From positions 1 through 64,000 of the forward strand of contig JALSLJ010000014.1 in assembly GCA_026988315.1 (NCBI GenBank): 64,000 nt of DNA. Reading direction: 5' to 3'. Position 1 is the stretch's first letter; every line of letters starts with the position of its first letter. The notes below the pieces were generated by a model. It was not told the DNA's origin. It saw only the letters and a list, made by a program, of their open reading frames with translations, and made no database searches. This document shows positions 53,686 through 62,771 of this stretch, one piece after another. Source of the DNA: Sulfurimonas sp. GTDB taxonomy: Bacteria; Campylobacterota; Campylobacteria; Campylobacterales; Sulfurimonadaceae. Both the position numbers and the translations under genes were made by a program.

Positions 53686-53796
53686 TCAGCCTCCTCCATC
53701 ATCAAACATCAGATTTATTCTCACCATTTTTAGAAATCGTTTATTATAATCAACCTTAGGACTGTTAACACAAACTCGAACTAAAACATTTTTCAT
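53686..53796 (-). CDS. Possible small peptide gene (36 residues)
   Basis: From ATG 53796 to TGA 53686, with AAGGATGG placed 3-6 nt upstream. The peptide begins MKNVLVRVCVNSPKVDYNKR and ends FDDGGG. It is basic in the middle with an acidic-glycine tail. No maturation or transport gene lies next to it. It could be a true small protein, a relic or chance; the ribosome site is the main support. Confidence 0.35.
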   Translation of the reverse strand: MKNVLVRVCVNSPKVDYNKRFLKMVRINLMFDDGGG

Positions 53797-53962
53797 AATC
53801 CATCCTTACTTTTTCTAATACTTAGCAATAGCAACAAAGAAAATTGTGTGAATCCACAAAACTAACAGCAAGAAGTGTTCACAAAATAAGAATAAAGTCA
53901 AAAAGAGTTATAAAAAATCAGTTCTAATAAATTAACGACAGTGGCAATATCTTTTTATATGC

Positions 53963-53968
53963 TATTAT
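53963..53968 (+). promoter_or_regulatory. Extended -10 promoter of the DEAD-box helicase gene
   Basis: TGCTATTAT, an extended -10 element, about 52 nt before the start codon at 54020 and after a T-rich segment. A -35 match is not obvious. Confidence 0.45.
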
Positions 53969-54019
53969 TGCAAACTAAAAACTCAATATTTTTAACTCTC
54001 CTAAACAAAGGTATCATAT

Positions 54020-55279
54020 ATGTCATTTAACAATTTAGGTCTATCAAAACCTATTCTACGCGCTATACAAGAGCAAGGTTACACAGAACCTACTCCTATT
54101 CAAAAACAAGCTATCCCTACAATTTTAAGTAGAAAAGATGTACTAGCAGGTGCGCAAACTGGTACTGGGAAAACAGCTGGATTTACTCTGCCACTCTTAC
54201 AATTACTCAGCGAGACTGAAAGAGGCAATTCAAAACCTCATATTCGCGCACTCATTATTACTCCTACTCGCGAACTTGCTGCTCAGGTGGGAGAAAGTGT
54301 TGTTACTTACGGAAAACATTTACCATTTAAGTCAAGTGTCATTTTTGGTGGTGTAAAAATCAACCCTCAAATAGGAACGCTTAGAAGAGGGATAGATATT
54401 TTAATCGCTACTCCTGGTCGTTTACTTGACCATGCGAGTCAAAAAACTATCGATTTATCAAAAGTTGAAGTTCTTATCTTAGATGAAGCAGATAGGATGC
54501 TTGATATGGGTTTTGTACATGATATAAAAAAGATACTTGCACTTCTCCCTGCAAAACGACAAAACTTACTCTTTTCAGCAACATACTCTGATGATATTAA
54601 AAAGTTGGCTGATAAACTACTCAACAAACCTGAACTAATTGAAGTTGCAAAAAGCAATATCTCCGCAGAGAGTGTAGAGCAAGTTGTGCATCCTGTAGAT
54701 AAGGGGCGTAAACGGGAACTCCTTACTCACCTCATAAATGAGGGGAAGTGGAAACAAGTTCTTGTATTTACCCGCACAAAACATGGAGCGAATCGCCTAA
54801 GCGGGCAACTTGAAAAAGATGGAATCACCTCAGCAGCTATCCATGGTAACAAAAGTCAAAATGCAAGAACAAAAGCACTCGCTGATTTTAAAGCTGGAAC
54901 AGTGAGAGTGCTTGTGGCTACTGATATAGCAGCTAGGGGAATTGACATAGACCAACTACCCCATGTTGTAAACTTTGAACTTCCAAATGTTGCGGAGGAT
55001 TATGTTCACCGCATAGGTAGAACTGGTCGTGCTGGCAACGAGGGAGAGGCAATGTCTTTGGTATGTGTTGATGAGCTTGAGCTGTTGGCAAATATTGAAA
55101 AACTGATAGGGCGTAAAATTACAAGTATAAAAATTCCAGGTTTTAGAGTAGATCCTTTAATAGAAGCGGAACCTATTCGAAATGGAAGGCAAGGAAAAGC
55201 AAAACAAGGTGGAGGCAGACAAGGTGGTCGCTCTTCAGGAAGAAACTCTAGAGGTCGCTCAAACACTAGAAGAGGTTAA
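54020..55279 (+). CDS. rhlE: DEAD-box RNA helicase, RhlE-like
   Basis: The 419-residue protein has all core motifs: Q motif ([12 protein letters not shown]), [21 protein letters not shown] ([12 protein letters not shown]), [14 protein letters not shown] and [10 protein letters not shown]. The C-terminal 40 residues are Arg/Gly/Ser rich ([19 protein letters not shown]), an RNA-binding tail typical of RhlE-type helicases. Likely in ribosome assembly or cold adaptation. It stands alone behind its own promoter. Confidence 0.93.
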   Translation: MSFNNLGLSKPILRAIQEQGYTEPTPIQKQAIPTILSRKDVLAGAQTGTGKTAGFTLPLLQLLSETERGNSKPHIRALIITPTRELAAQVGESVVTYGKHLPFKSSVIFGGVKINPQIGTLRRGIDILIATPGRLLDHASQKTIDLSKVEVLILDEADRMLDMGFVHDIKKILALLPAKRQNLLFSATYSDDIKKLADKLLNKPELIEVAKSNISAESVEQVVHPVDKGRKRELLTHLINEGKWKQVLVFTRTKHGANRLSGQLEKDGITSAAIHGNKSQNARTKALADFKAGTVRVLVATDIAARGIDIDQLPHVVNFELPNVAEDYVHRIGRTGRAGNEGEAMSLVCVDELELLANIEKLIGRKITSIKIPGFRVDPLIEAEPIRNGRQGKAKQGGGRQGGRSSGRNSRGRSNTRRG

Positions 55280-55289
55280 ATAAACCTCT
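55271..55289 (+). terminator. Terminator hairpin at the end of the helicase gene
   Basis: AGAGGTT/AACCTCT forms a 7-bp stem over the stop codon region, followed by CTTGTCTCTATTTTCTTT. It sits between two convergent genes. Confidence 0.5.
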
Positions 55290-55296
55290 CTTGTCT

Positions 55297-56886
55297 CTAT
55301 TTTCTTTCTAGCAGCACATCTATAAGCTCTTTTACTTTTGTGTTATTTTGTTTTAGTTGCTGCTGCTTTAAAAGGCTCTCTCGTAAGCTAACATCCTTAA
55401 TCGTTCCTATTGTTTTAATCGCTACAATTCTAACCTTTATGCTCTTTGAATTTAAAGAGTTCTCTATCTCAGCTATAAAGTTTTCAGCTCCAGCATTTTG
55501 CATAGAATACAAAATATTTTTTTCTCTATCTAAAGATATATCACTATTATATTCGGAACGAATGTAGCTTATAATATCTTCGTTTTGAGAACTAGCATAT
55601 TGCGCATGTGCCCCTAGTGCTAAAATAGAAGTATTTGATTTGTCATTTAAATTATCTGCACCTCTGGCATCGCTTAACTCCATGAGAGCATCTATGGTTT
55701 TTTGTGTAGAAACATCAACGCCACCCAATCCTATGATAGCTCTTATGTTATTCATATGTGAAGTATCTCCAGAATTTGCTACATCTACAAGCAGCTCTTG
55801 AGCCTCTGGGGTTCCAACGAGCGAGAGCATGGAAAGCATTCTCAAAGCTACACTATCATCTGCTTCCATTATAATAGATTTTAATTCACTTGTTTTATCT
55901 GGAAATAGTTTTATAAATTTAGCAATTTTTCTATATACAGAGCCATCTTTTGAATTTTTATTTAGCTCATGTATGAGAGAGTCTATATTTGTTTGAGAAC
56001 TTATGAATTGTTTTTTACTATTTTCATTTTGTATAACTTCAAAAATATTTTCATCTTTATTTTTAAGTTCATTAAAGGATGTCAAAATCTCTTGAACACT
56101 ACGGTTTTCTTGCCAAATTTGAAGAGAGGTATCTATAATTTCATCACTCTTTTGCAGTTTTATGATATTTTTATTTTTTGCGTATGGCATTTTGTTTTCA
56201 TCACGAATCAAAAGATTTTCTTTAAGATTTAAACTCTTTAACCAGTTTGCTTTTGCATCAACTTTAGCCAAGAGGGAAAACTTTTCTACTTTGACCTTAT
56301 ATCTTTCATCAGGAGTGAATACTTTGGTATATTTGTTTTTTTGTTTTTCTATAAGATAGAGATTTTTTCTATAAAATGAGCTGTATGTACCTATAGAGTC
56401 TCTTTGTAGAAGCTTATAATTATTTTTATCAAGGCTTATCACCTCTAAGAGATAAAGTAACTGCTTTAGACCAGCAAAATTTATATCAACTCCGCCAAAG
56501 TGCATCTCTGTGATTTTTCCAAAAAAATCTACTTTAACTAAAAACATAGATGAATAGTATGGCTTTAGTCTCTCAAGCATATCTTTCGTAACACCCTCTC
56601 CACTCAAATCAAACTTTGAGAGTTGGTAAGCCAACCAGTAAAATTCACCCTCTTTTTGAAGGACTCGCATATTGAGCATTGCCTCTACTGCAAAGTTATA
56701 TGTAAATTTTCCTGGAAGTAAATCACTACTTATTAGAGAAGAGTTTTGCTTAAACTCAAGTGTGTAATGAGTTTTTATCTCTGTATCAAAATTGTATAAA
56801 GTTGAAGTTGTTTTTTCTTCTACAAAAAACCAAACACCAATGAGTATAAGACAAAAGAGAAATAAAAGAGTTCTATCAATCTTCAT
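55297..56886 (-). CDS. Membrane-anchored HEAT-repeat protein, possibly lipid-transfer-protein-like
   Basis: The 529-residue protein has an N-terminal membrane anchor (TLLFLFCLILIGVWFFV). Residues about 28-235 look beta-rich (YNFDTEIKTHYTLEFKQ, FLVKVDFFGKITEMHFG). Residues about 300-525 are HEAT-like helical repeats (VALRMLSMLSLVGTPEAQEL, MNNIRAIIGLGGVDVS, SILALGAHA, VRIVAIKTIGTIKD). A beta-rich head followed by a helical superhelix with SLVGTPEAQ/LALG elements resembles the N-terminal part of vitellogenin-type large lipid-transfer proteins; this is inference from pattern. It follows the lipoprotein gene by 8 nt. Confidence 0.75.
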   Translation of the reverse strand: MKIDRTLLFLFCLILIGVWFFVEEKTTSTLYNFDTEIKTHYTLEFKQNSSLISSDLLPGKFTYNFAVEAMLNMRVLQKEGEFYWLAYQLSKFDLSGEGVTKDMLERLKPYYSSMFLVKVDFFGKITEMHFGGVDINFAGLKQLLYLLEVISLDKNNYKLLQRDSIGTYSSFYRKNLYLIEKQKNKYTKVFTPDERYKVKVEKFSLLAKVDAKANWLKSLNLKENLLIRDENKMPYAKNKNIIKLQKSDEIIDTSLQIWQENRSVQEILTSFNELKNKDENIFEVIQNENSKKQFISSQTNIDSLIHELNKNSKDGSVYRKIAKFIKLFPDKTSELKSIIMEADDSVALRMLSMLSLVGTPEAQELLVDVANSGDTSHMNNIRAIIGLGGVDVSTQKTIDALMELSDARGADNLNDKSNTSILALGAHAQYASSQNEDIISYIRSEYNSDISLDREKNILYSMQNAGAENFIAEIENSLNSKSIKVRIVAIKTIGTIKDVSLRESLLKQQQLKQNNTKVKELIDVLLERK

Positions 56887-56894
56887 TCAAAACC

Positions 56895-59297
56895 TTAATC
56901 ACACTCATCCGCTAAAGGGATAGAAAAAATATTCCAGTTTTTATCTAAGAGTGTTGCAGTGTATTTTCCACCCTCCCAATCAGCAAAAGTTTTTGTGCGT
57001 CTGCGATTTTTCCAATCACTATCAGTTGGTTTGGACCATTTATACGGACCATAAAAACTAGCATAGGCATAGGTCTTACCTTTCATAGTTGAGAGATAGT
57101 TTGTTATGTTTTGATTGAGGGCACCTTTGAGTTCCACTATGTAATCCCCATCCTCAACAAATCTAAGTGAGCCTACCACTGTAGTTGTAAAACGCTCTGA
57201 GAGTAACCAGAGATAACTTCCAGCACCTGCACTATAGTTTATGTTTACCCAACAACAACTAATAGAAGCACCAACACCAGCCTCAAGATATGCACCTATA
57301 TAAGCATTTGGCTCAAGCATTGCACTAATACTTGTAATCCCATCTAAGCTAATCTCAGCATCATAACCAATTCTAGCCTCAGCTCCAGCCGTCACAACGA
57401 TAGGGATAATTGCAAACATTATAGTTGTTGTTCTTTCTGTACTTTTTCCAACACGCCAATTACGCTCAAGGCTTACTAAAGATAAATTTGTCGTGGATGT
57501 AGTGGTATATGTTTTAAGTTTATCTTTTACCGCTTTAATCCGTTTTTGTTTTAAAAGAGTCTCTCTTGTTGTTACTGTCGTCGTTGTATTGCTATCTGTT
57601 GTATTGCTATCTGTTGTGTTGGTATCAGTAGATGATAAAGAGATTCGCCTCTCCTCCTCTGTCGTTAAGGTAACTATTGGCTCGTCTAAACCAGCTGATT
57701 CTAAAAGAGAGTTACTCTTTGTGTATATAACTTTTCCAAGAGATGAGAGTTCTATATCATAACCTGTATCACTAAAAGAGCTAGGGTCTATATCTGCCGT
57801 AGCATTCATACGAAAGATTCTCCACTTTGTATCTGAAAACCTACGGATTCTTATAGAGGCATAAGCCTTTCCATGTACCCCATCAGCATCCAGCCACCCT
57901 CGACCAAGTAGATAAGCACCAGCACCAAAACGCTTTCCATATTTTTTCTTCTCATACTCTTTTTCATATTTTAGTTTTTTTAGTCCACATTCACCGCTTG
58001 TTGTTCGTGGTTGGGAAGAGGCTAAAGATGCACTAGGGAAAGGTATAGCTATGTTTATATCTACTAAATCACTCAGATTTGTATCTGAAATATTAGCATC
58101 TGCAATCGTTGAGTTTATTTCATCTATAGTTTGATTTATATCATTCAGTGTTAGGTTTAAATCACTTGCATTCAAATCATCTAATGTTAGGTTGCTATCA
58201 AATTCAGTTATGGGATTAGTGAGAGTGTATAAAAAATCACTATGTAAAAATAGATTCAGAGGATAGCTAAGAGTATTGTTTTCAGTCGGATTTATTATAC
58301 TCTCATTGTCAGTTTCTATAGTCACCTTAAGTGTTGCATCTAGCACAGCATTAGAATTTGTAGCAATTTTTGTTAGAAGTTTAGATACAAAACTTGCCAC
58401 ATCATCCACTCCAATCAAAAAGTCTAAACTAAGGCTTTTCTCAACATTTGCCTCAAGATAACCTAGCTGAATTTGAGAAGAATAGAGAGGCTCAACTGTG
58501 CCTATTATTGATACATTGTCTTCATCTTCGGCAGATATACTAACATTATCTTCTGTTGATATAACTTGAAGTATTGGAATATCTATGCACTCAGAATCAA
58601 GCTCCATACAAGCGGAAATATTTACATCCGAAGCGTCAACTATGTTTGATATAAATCTAATTGTTGAAGAGATTTCAAGTGGCTCATCTTGATTTAAAAT
58701 CTCAATCGGCATAGCAGATAACTCCTCTGCTAAAAGGGAGATGGCTGTAGCGTTGATTTCACTTGAAGTTATATCATCAAATTCACTATCAAAGCCACTA
58801 TGCTCTAAGTCCAAAGTGATAGATAAAATCTCAAGTTCAGGTTTATTATCATGTGCTAAAACTTCAAAATCAGAAGATTTATACTCATACAAAACAGACT
58901 CGCTGTCACTAATACTAACATTTAAGAAGTATCTACTTGCATTCATATCATAGGGTATATGTAAGTCAAAATCATAAAAATGTGTCCCCTCTTGAATGAG
59001 GCTTAAGGAGTCTGTATCAAACCAGATAGTGTTATTTTCATCATTCACATCCACTAAAGATAAAAAGAAGAAAATTGAACTTTCATTATCATCGGCTGAA
59101 ATGCTTAGGGGGGAGTATATCTCTAACTCCACCTTATGAAGTGAGCCTGCATATATATCTTTTGAAGGTAATTTAGAACTTTGCACAACTATATCGTTTA
59201 TATTAACACCTTCGGCACTATTTGTTTCCTCACTACATCCAATAAAAAGAATAGATAACGCAACAATAAAAAACATTTTAGAAATAAACTTAATCAT
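56895..59297 (-). CDS. Large lipoprotein (800 residues), unknown function
   Basis: From ATG 59297 (GAGGTG upstream; an earlier ATG at 59309 overlaps that site) the protein has a lipobox (VALSILFIGCSEE). The N-terminal 150 residues are beta-rich and may be CARDB/Ig-like. A long Asn/Asp/Leu/Ser-rich section (residues about 370-420) includes TLDDLNASDLNLTLNDINQ. A Thr/Asn/Asp repeat lies near 570. The C-terminal third (MFAIIPIVVTAGAEARIGYD, GAYLEAGVGASISCCW) could be a beta barrel or sheet domain. No known family recognised. It is upstream of and probably co-transcribed with the HEAT protein gene. Confidence 0.78.
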   Translation of the reverse strand: MIKFISKMFFIVALSILFIGCSEETNSAEGVNINDIVVQSSKLPSKDIYAGSLHKVELEIYSPLSISADDNESSIFFFLSLVDVNDENNTIWFDTDSLSLIQEGTHFYDFDLHIPYDMNASRYFLNVSISDSESVLYEYKSSDFEVLAHDNKPELEILSITLDLEHSGFDSEFDDITSSEINATAISLLAEELSAMPIEILNQDEPLEISSTIRFISNIVDASDVNISACMELDSECIDIPILQVISTEDNVSISAEDEDNVSIIGTVEPLYSSQIQLGYLEANVEKSLSLDFLIGVDDVASFVSKLLTKIATNSNAVLDATLKVTIETDNESIINPTENNTLSYPLNLFLHSDFLYTLTNPITEFDSNLTLDDLNASDLNLTLNDINQTIDEINSTIADANISDTNLSDLVDINIAIPFPSASLASSQPRTTSGECGLKKLKYEKEYEKKKYGKRFGAGAYLLGRGWLDADGVHGKAYASIRIRRFSDTKWRIFRMNATADIDPSSFSDTGYDIELSSLGKVIYTKSNSLLESAGLDEPIVTLTTEEERRISLSSTDTNTTDSNTTDSNTTTTVTTRETLLKQKRIKAVKDKLKTYTTTSTTNLSLVSLERNWRVGKSTERTTTIMFAIIPIVVTAGAEARIGYDAEISLDGITSISAMLEPNAYIGAYLEAGVGASISCCWVNINYSAGAGSYLWLLSERFTTTVVGSLRFVEDGDYIVELKGALNQNITNYLSTMKGKTYAYASFYGPYKWSKPTDSDWKNRRRTKTFADWEGGKYTATLLDKNWNIFSIPLADECD
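57583..57627 (-). repeat. 15-bp tandem repeat in the lipoprotein gene
   Basis: GTTGTATTGCTATCT occurs twice exactly (57583-57597, 57598-57612) and a third time with three changes (57613-57627). It encodes Thr-Asp-Ser-Asn-Thr units in frame, so length variation is tolerated. Confidence 0.85.
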
Positions 59298-59436
59298 AAC
59301 ACACCTCATGTATTACTCAGTATCTAGTTAAATACTACTCCTTATAAACTTAAAAATCTCTTTTTTTATAATGCAACAAGTTTGAAACAATATCTAAATA
59401 TAATATATTAAGATGATTACTACAAGGATATTTATC

Positions 59437-60525
59437 ATGTTTATTGTTACAAATAGAAAGATATCAAAGAAAAAAGGTGGTTTTGAAATCTTTAAAAAAA
59501 CTCCAAATGCCAAAGGTCCGAATGAGTTAAGATTGTTAGAGCTTGTAGATGAAAACAACAAAAAGAGTTTCACTTTACTCAATGATAAACTCAGCAAAAA
59601 GCGTGTTAAAAGCATAAATGCTAACTATAACTTAGGTCTTAATACTAAAGAAAACTATCCAGCAAGTTTAGATGTTGCATGTAAAATATTTGATGAAGCC
59701 AAATCAAAAAATAAGCATATTTTAGTGTATGTCCACGGCTACAATAATGATATGAAAGATATTGTTACAACTGCACAAAAACTAGAAAAAGCTTACAATA
59801 TCATTGTAGTTATCTTTAGTTGGCCAGCTAATGGCGGTGGATTTTTTTCTGGAACAGCTCAATATCTTGGGGATAAAAGTGATGCCCGTGTCTCAACTGG
59901 AGCTTTAAATAGTTTTTTAAACAAACTCCATCAATATCACTCTATGTTAACAAGCGCAGAGGTGGATGCACTTTGGGAAAAAGCAAAAAATAAATATGAA
60001 GACAATTATGAAGAAGCTAGAGGTGAATATGCAAAAATGCAACAAAAACTCTGTAGGGTGAACATTAGCTTACTCTGTCACTCTATGGGGAACTATGTCC
60101 TTAAATATGCGACTATTCCGTCTGACACCCAGCTCACAAAACCTATTTTTGAAAATGTTTGTTTAGTTGCTGCGGATGTCAACAATAAAAATCATGCTCA
60201 GTGGGTACAAAAGATAGAAGCCCGCTCAAACATTTATGTTGTAATTAACCAAAATGATTCGGCTTTAAAATGGTCAAGGGTTAAACCTGGAAAAGCACAA
60301 CACGCCAGACTTGGTCACTATATAAAATCTTTAGATGCTCCAAACGCAACCTACATTGATGTAACAAAGGCTAAAGGGGTTGATGATGAACACTCTTATT
60401 TTAAAGATAGACCTGTAAATGAAAATGCAAAACTAAGAACTCTATTTTCTGACCTCTTTGAGGGGAGAAAAGCGGAAGAAAAACTAGAATATAAAGCAGA
60501 TTTAAACGCATATATTCTTTCATAA
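59437..60525 (+). CDS. Alpha/beta hydrolase (DUF900-like)
   Basis: The 362-residue protein from ATG 59437 (AAGGAT upstream; earlier starts lack a site) has an alpha/beta hydrolase core: ILVYVHGYNNDM for the oxyanion region, VVIFSWPANGG, the nucleophile elbow SLLCHSMGNYVL and late His-containing DDEHSYF. The elbow has Cys where most members have Gly (CHSMG instead of GHSMG), a variant also seen in DUF900 proteins. No signal peptide. Substrate unknown, probably an ester. It is divergent from the lipoprotein gene. Confidence 0.83.
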   Translation: MFIVTNRKISKKKGGFEIFKKTPNAKGPNELRLLELVDENNKKSFTLLNDKLSKKRVKSINANYNLGLNTKENYPASLDVACKIFDEAKSKNKHILVYVHGYNNDMKDIVTTAQKLEKAYNIIVVIFSWPANGGGFFSGTAQYLGDKSDARVSTGALNSFLNKLHQYHSMLTSAEVDALWEKAKNKYEDNYEEARGEYAKMQQKLCRVNISLLCHSMGNYVLKYATIPSDTQLTKPIFENVCLVAADVNNKNHAQWVQKIEARSNIYVVINQNDSALKWSRVKPGKAQHARLGHYIKSLDAPNATYIDVTKAKGVDDEHSYFKDRPVNENAKLRTLFSDLFEGRKAEEKLEYKADLNAYILS

Positions 60526-60569
60526 AATAAACTTAAATTCTAGTTAGCAATTAAGTAGATTTACTTTGC

Positions 60570-60575
60570 TATAAT
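60570..60575 (+). promoter_or_regulatory. -10 box upstream of the symporter gene
   Basis: TATAAT within TTTGCTATAATTTCG, 36 nt before the TTG start at 60612. It would be a TGCTATAAT extended -10. Confidence 0.55.
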
Positions 60576-60611
60576 TTCGACACAAATTTCAAATTATAAA
60601 CAGGGTAAAAA

Positions 60612-61829
60612 TTGATTAAAAAAATAAAAAAATATACAACAACAAACACGCTTGTTATTCTAGGTATAATTTTAGGTGCTTTATTTGGGAGTTTTTTTCC
60701 AGAATTGGCACTTGAGCAAAAAGTTATTGGCGCTGCTTTTATAGCCTTTTTAAAGATGCTCGTTGTTCCTCTTGTATTTGCAAGTATCTACATAGCGATT
60801 TTAGGTTTAGGCTCACTTGAACATCTAAAAAACATCGGTTTAAAAACGATAGGTCTATACCTCTTAACTACTACATTTGCCGTTATATTAGCGATAATCG
60901 TTATGAATATAGTTGGAATTGGGGAACCTGTAAGCGGCGAGGGTCTTGAGTATGCAAAAGCAGGTACAATCGCACCTTTTTCATTTGAAGCTATGATTTT
61001 AAGCTTCATCCCTACCAATATATTTACAGCACTTAGCAATGGCTCAATGATGCAAATCATAGTGTTTGCTATCCTTTTTGGTGTCGCATCTCTCTTTTTA
61101 AAACCGAGCGAACAAGAGCCAATGGTGAAGTTTTTCACAGCGGTTTCAGAGGCGATGTTAAAGATGGCAGAGTGGGTTATCCTTATGACCCCTATCGGTG
61201 TTTTTTCTCTCATCTCTTATGTTATTGCGGAACAAGGGATAGATGTGGTTCTTGGACTTTGGAAGTATGTCCTTGTGGTTGTTGGTGTTATCCTTTTACA
61301 CGGACTTGTAACACTTCCTGCAGTTTTAGCATTTTTTGGTAAAGTAAATCCTTACCGTTATCTCTCAGATGTTCGTGAATCTCCAATCATGGCATTTTCA
61401 ACAGCCTCTTCAGCAGCTACACTTCCTGTTTCTATGCGTGTAACGGAAGAGATGGGTGGTGTAAATAAAAAAACAGCCTCGTTTGTTCTTCCACTTGGAG
61501 CTACAGTTTCTATGGATGGAACTGCGGCTTATCTCACAGTAGCCGTTCTCTACATCGCAAATATGGCTGGTGTTGCACTTAGTTTTGGTGACCAACTCCT
61601 CTTAGGAATTACGGTCGTTGCTCTTAGTGTTGGAGTTGCAGCACTTCCAAGTGCATCATTAGTTATGATGGTGGTGATTTTAAACCAACTAGGACTACCT
61701 GTTGAGTACATGGCTCTCATAGTAGCGGTTGACCGCATACTCGATATGTGTAGAACATCTTTGAATGTTACATCCGACCTTGTAGTGACTAAGATAGTTG
61801 ACCAGATGGAGAGGCGTTCCGCTGTTTAA
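60612..61829 (+). CDS. Dicarboxylate/amino acid:cation symporter (DAACS family)
   Basis: The 405-residue membrane protein has the DAACS/GltPh pattern: FLKMLVVPLVFASI, then FSTASSAATLPVSMRV (serine-rich hairpin), VLPLGATVSMDGTAAYL (NMDGT-like; here SMDGT) and DRILDMCRTSLNVTSDLVV. It takes up glutamate, aspartate or C4-dicarboxylates with Na+ or H+. The conserved NMDG appears as SMDG, as in some bacterial members. Start TTG 60612 with AGGG upstream. Confidence 0.92.
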   Translation: MIKKIKKYTTTNTLVILGIILGALFGSFFPELALEQKVIGAAFIAFLKMLVVPLVFASIYIAILGLGSLEHLKNIGLKTIGLYLLTTTFAVILAIIVMNIVGIGEPVSGEGLEYAKAGTIAPFSFEAMILSFIPTNIFTALSNGSMMQIIVFAILFGVASLFLKPSEQEPMVKFFTAVSEAMLKMAEWVILMTPIGVFSLISYVIAEQGIDVVLGLWKYVLVVVGVILLHGLVTLPAVLAFFGKVNPYRYLSDVRESPIMAFSTASSAATLPVSMRVTEEMGGVNKKTASFVLPLGATVSMDGTAAYLTVAVLYIANMAGVALSFGDQLLLGITVVALSVGVAALPSASLVMMVVILNQLGLPVEYMALIVAVDRILDMCRTSLNVTSDLVVTKIVDQMERRSAV

Positions 61830-61842
61830 GCAAAAGAGCGAA

Positions 61843-62703
61843 ATGAACAATACCCACTTCACTTACCTCCTAATTTTAGCGATGCTACTCTGGGGTGGAG
61901 GTTGGAGTGCTCTTAAAATTCTGACGCCTACTCTCCCTATGGATGTCATCATTTTTTGGCGATTTTTCATTATGAGTATCGCTTTTTTACCCATTCTTTA
62001 TTTTTTTAAAGAACCTTTAGTTATAAATAAATCAAACCTTAAATATATCATAGGTAGCTCTGTGCTTAACATCGCATTTATGGTTTCTTCATTTATGGGG
62101 ATTAAATATGGACTAGCTGGAGCTGGAGGAGTTATAATTACCACACTCTCTCCCGTTATGACATTTCTTTTAGTCGCTATACTCTTTAGAAAAAAACTTC
62201 AGAATCGGCAATATATTGGACTCTTTTTAGGCATAATCGGTGGATATACAATGCTTGAAATTGGTAACTTTGAGCAATTTCTCAACGGTTCAAATATCTA
62301 CTTTTTACTATGTGCTCTTATATGGGCAGGGGTAACCCTTCTTTCTCAGTATTCACACAAGCATATACATCCAATACATTATAGTTTTATCATCTCCGCT
62401 ATTGCAAGTTTTGTAACTTTTATATATGCTTATGATTCAAACTTATTAGTTGTTTTTGAACAAGATAGTAGATTTTGGATTGCAATGATTTATCTCGCTG
62501 TTCTTGGTCAAAGTGTAGCTACCACCATCTTTTTTATAGCATCAGGGAAACTTGGTAGTGAAAAGACCAGCTCTTTTATGTTTCTTGTTCCCCTTTTTGC
62601 TCTAGTGATTGCTTATTTTACTTTAGATGAGCCTTTGCAAATTCATATACTACTAGGGGGTGCCTTAAGCATGATTGCTATCTTTTTTATAAATAAAAAA
62701 TAG
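61843..62703 (+). CDS. EamA/DMT-family transporter
   Basis: The 286-residue protein has ten predicted helices in two EamA halves (ILAMLLWGGGWSALKILTP, then SVLNIAFMVSSFMGIKYGLA; second half IWAGVTLLSQYSHKHI, then GSEKTSSFMFLVPLFALVIA). Drug/metabolite exporters of this family move amino acids or other small metabolites. The ATG at 61843 is chosen by family alignment; the upstream reading overlaps the symporter gene. It lies 13 nt after that gene and is probably co-transcribed. Confidence 0.88.
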   Translation: MNNTHFTYLLILAMLLWGGGWSALKILTPTLPMDVIIFWRFFIMSIAFLPILYFFKEPLVINKSNLKYIIGSSVLNIAFMVSSFMGIKYGLAGAGGVIITTLSPVMTFLLVAILFRKKLQNRQYIGLFLGIIGGYTMLEIGNFEQFLNGSNIYFLLCALIWAGVTLLSQYSHKHIHPIHYSFIISAIASFVTFIYAYDSNLLVVFEQDSRFWIAMIYLAVLGQSVATTIFFIASGKLGSEKTSSFMFLVPLFALVIAYFTLDEPLQIHILLGGALSMIAIFFINKK

Positions 62704-62771
62704 TTAAAAATCTAATCTTAGAGTAATCTATTTAGTGTATCATTATAAATAATTAAATTCTAGGTTGATTT

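Larger units (their letters stand above)
53327..54019. other. 693-bp gap with relics between the zinc-ribbon gene and the helicase gene
   Basis: No intact conventional gene fits here. It holds a TAACTCCTGAGT-type motif (53434-53452), a beheaded Aat-like fragment (53448-53642), a possible minus-strand small ORF (53686-53796) and an AT-rich stretch ending in the helicase promoter. This is the least ordered part of the window and looks like a past insertion/deletion site. Confidence 0.7.
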
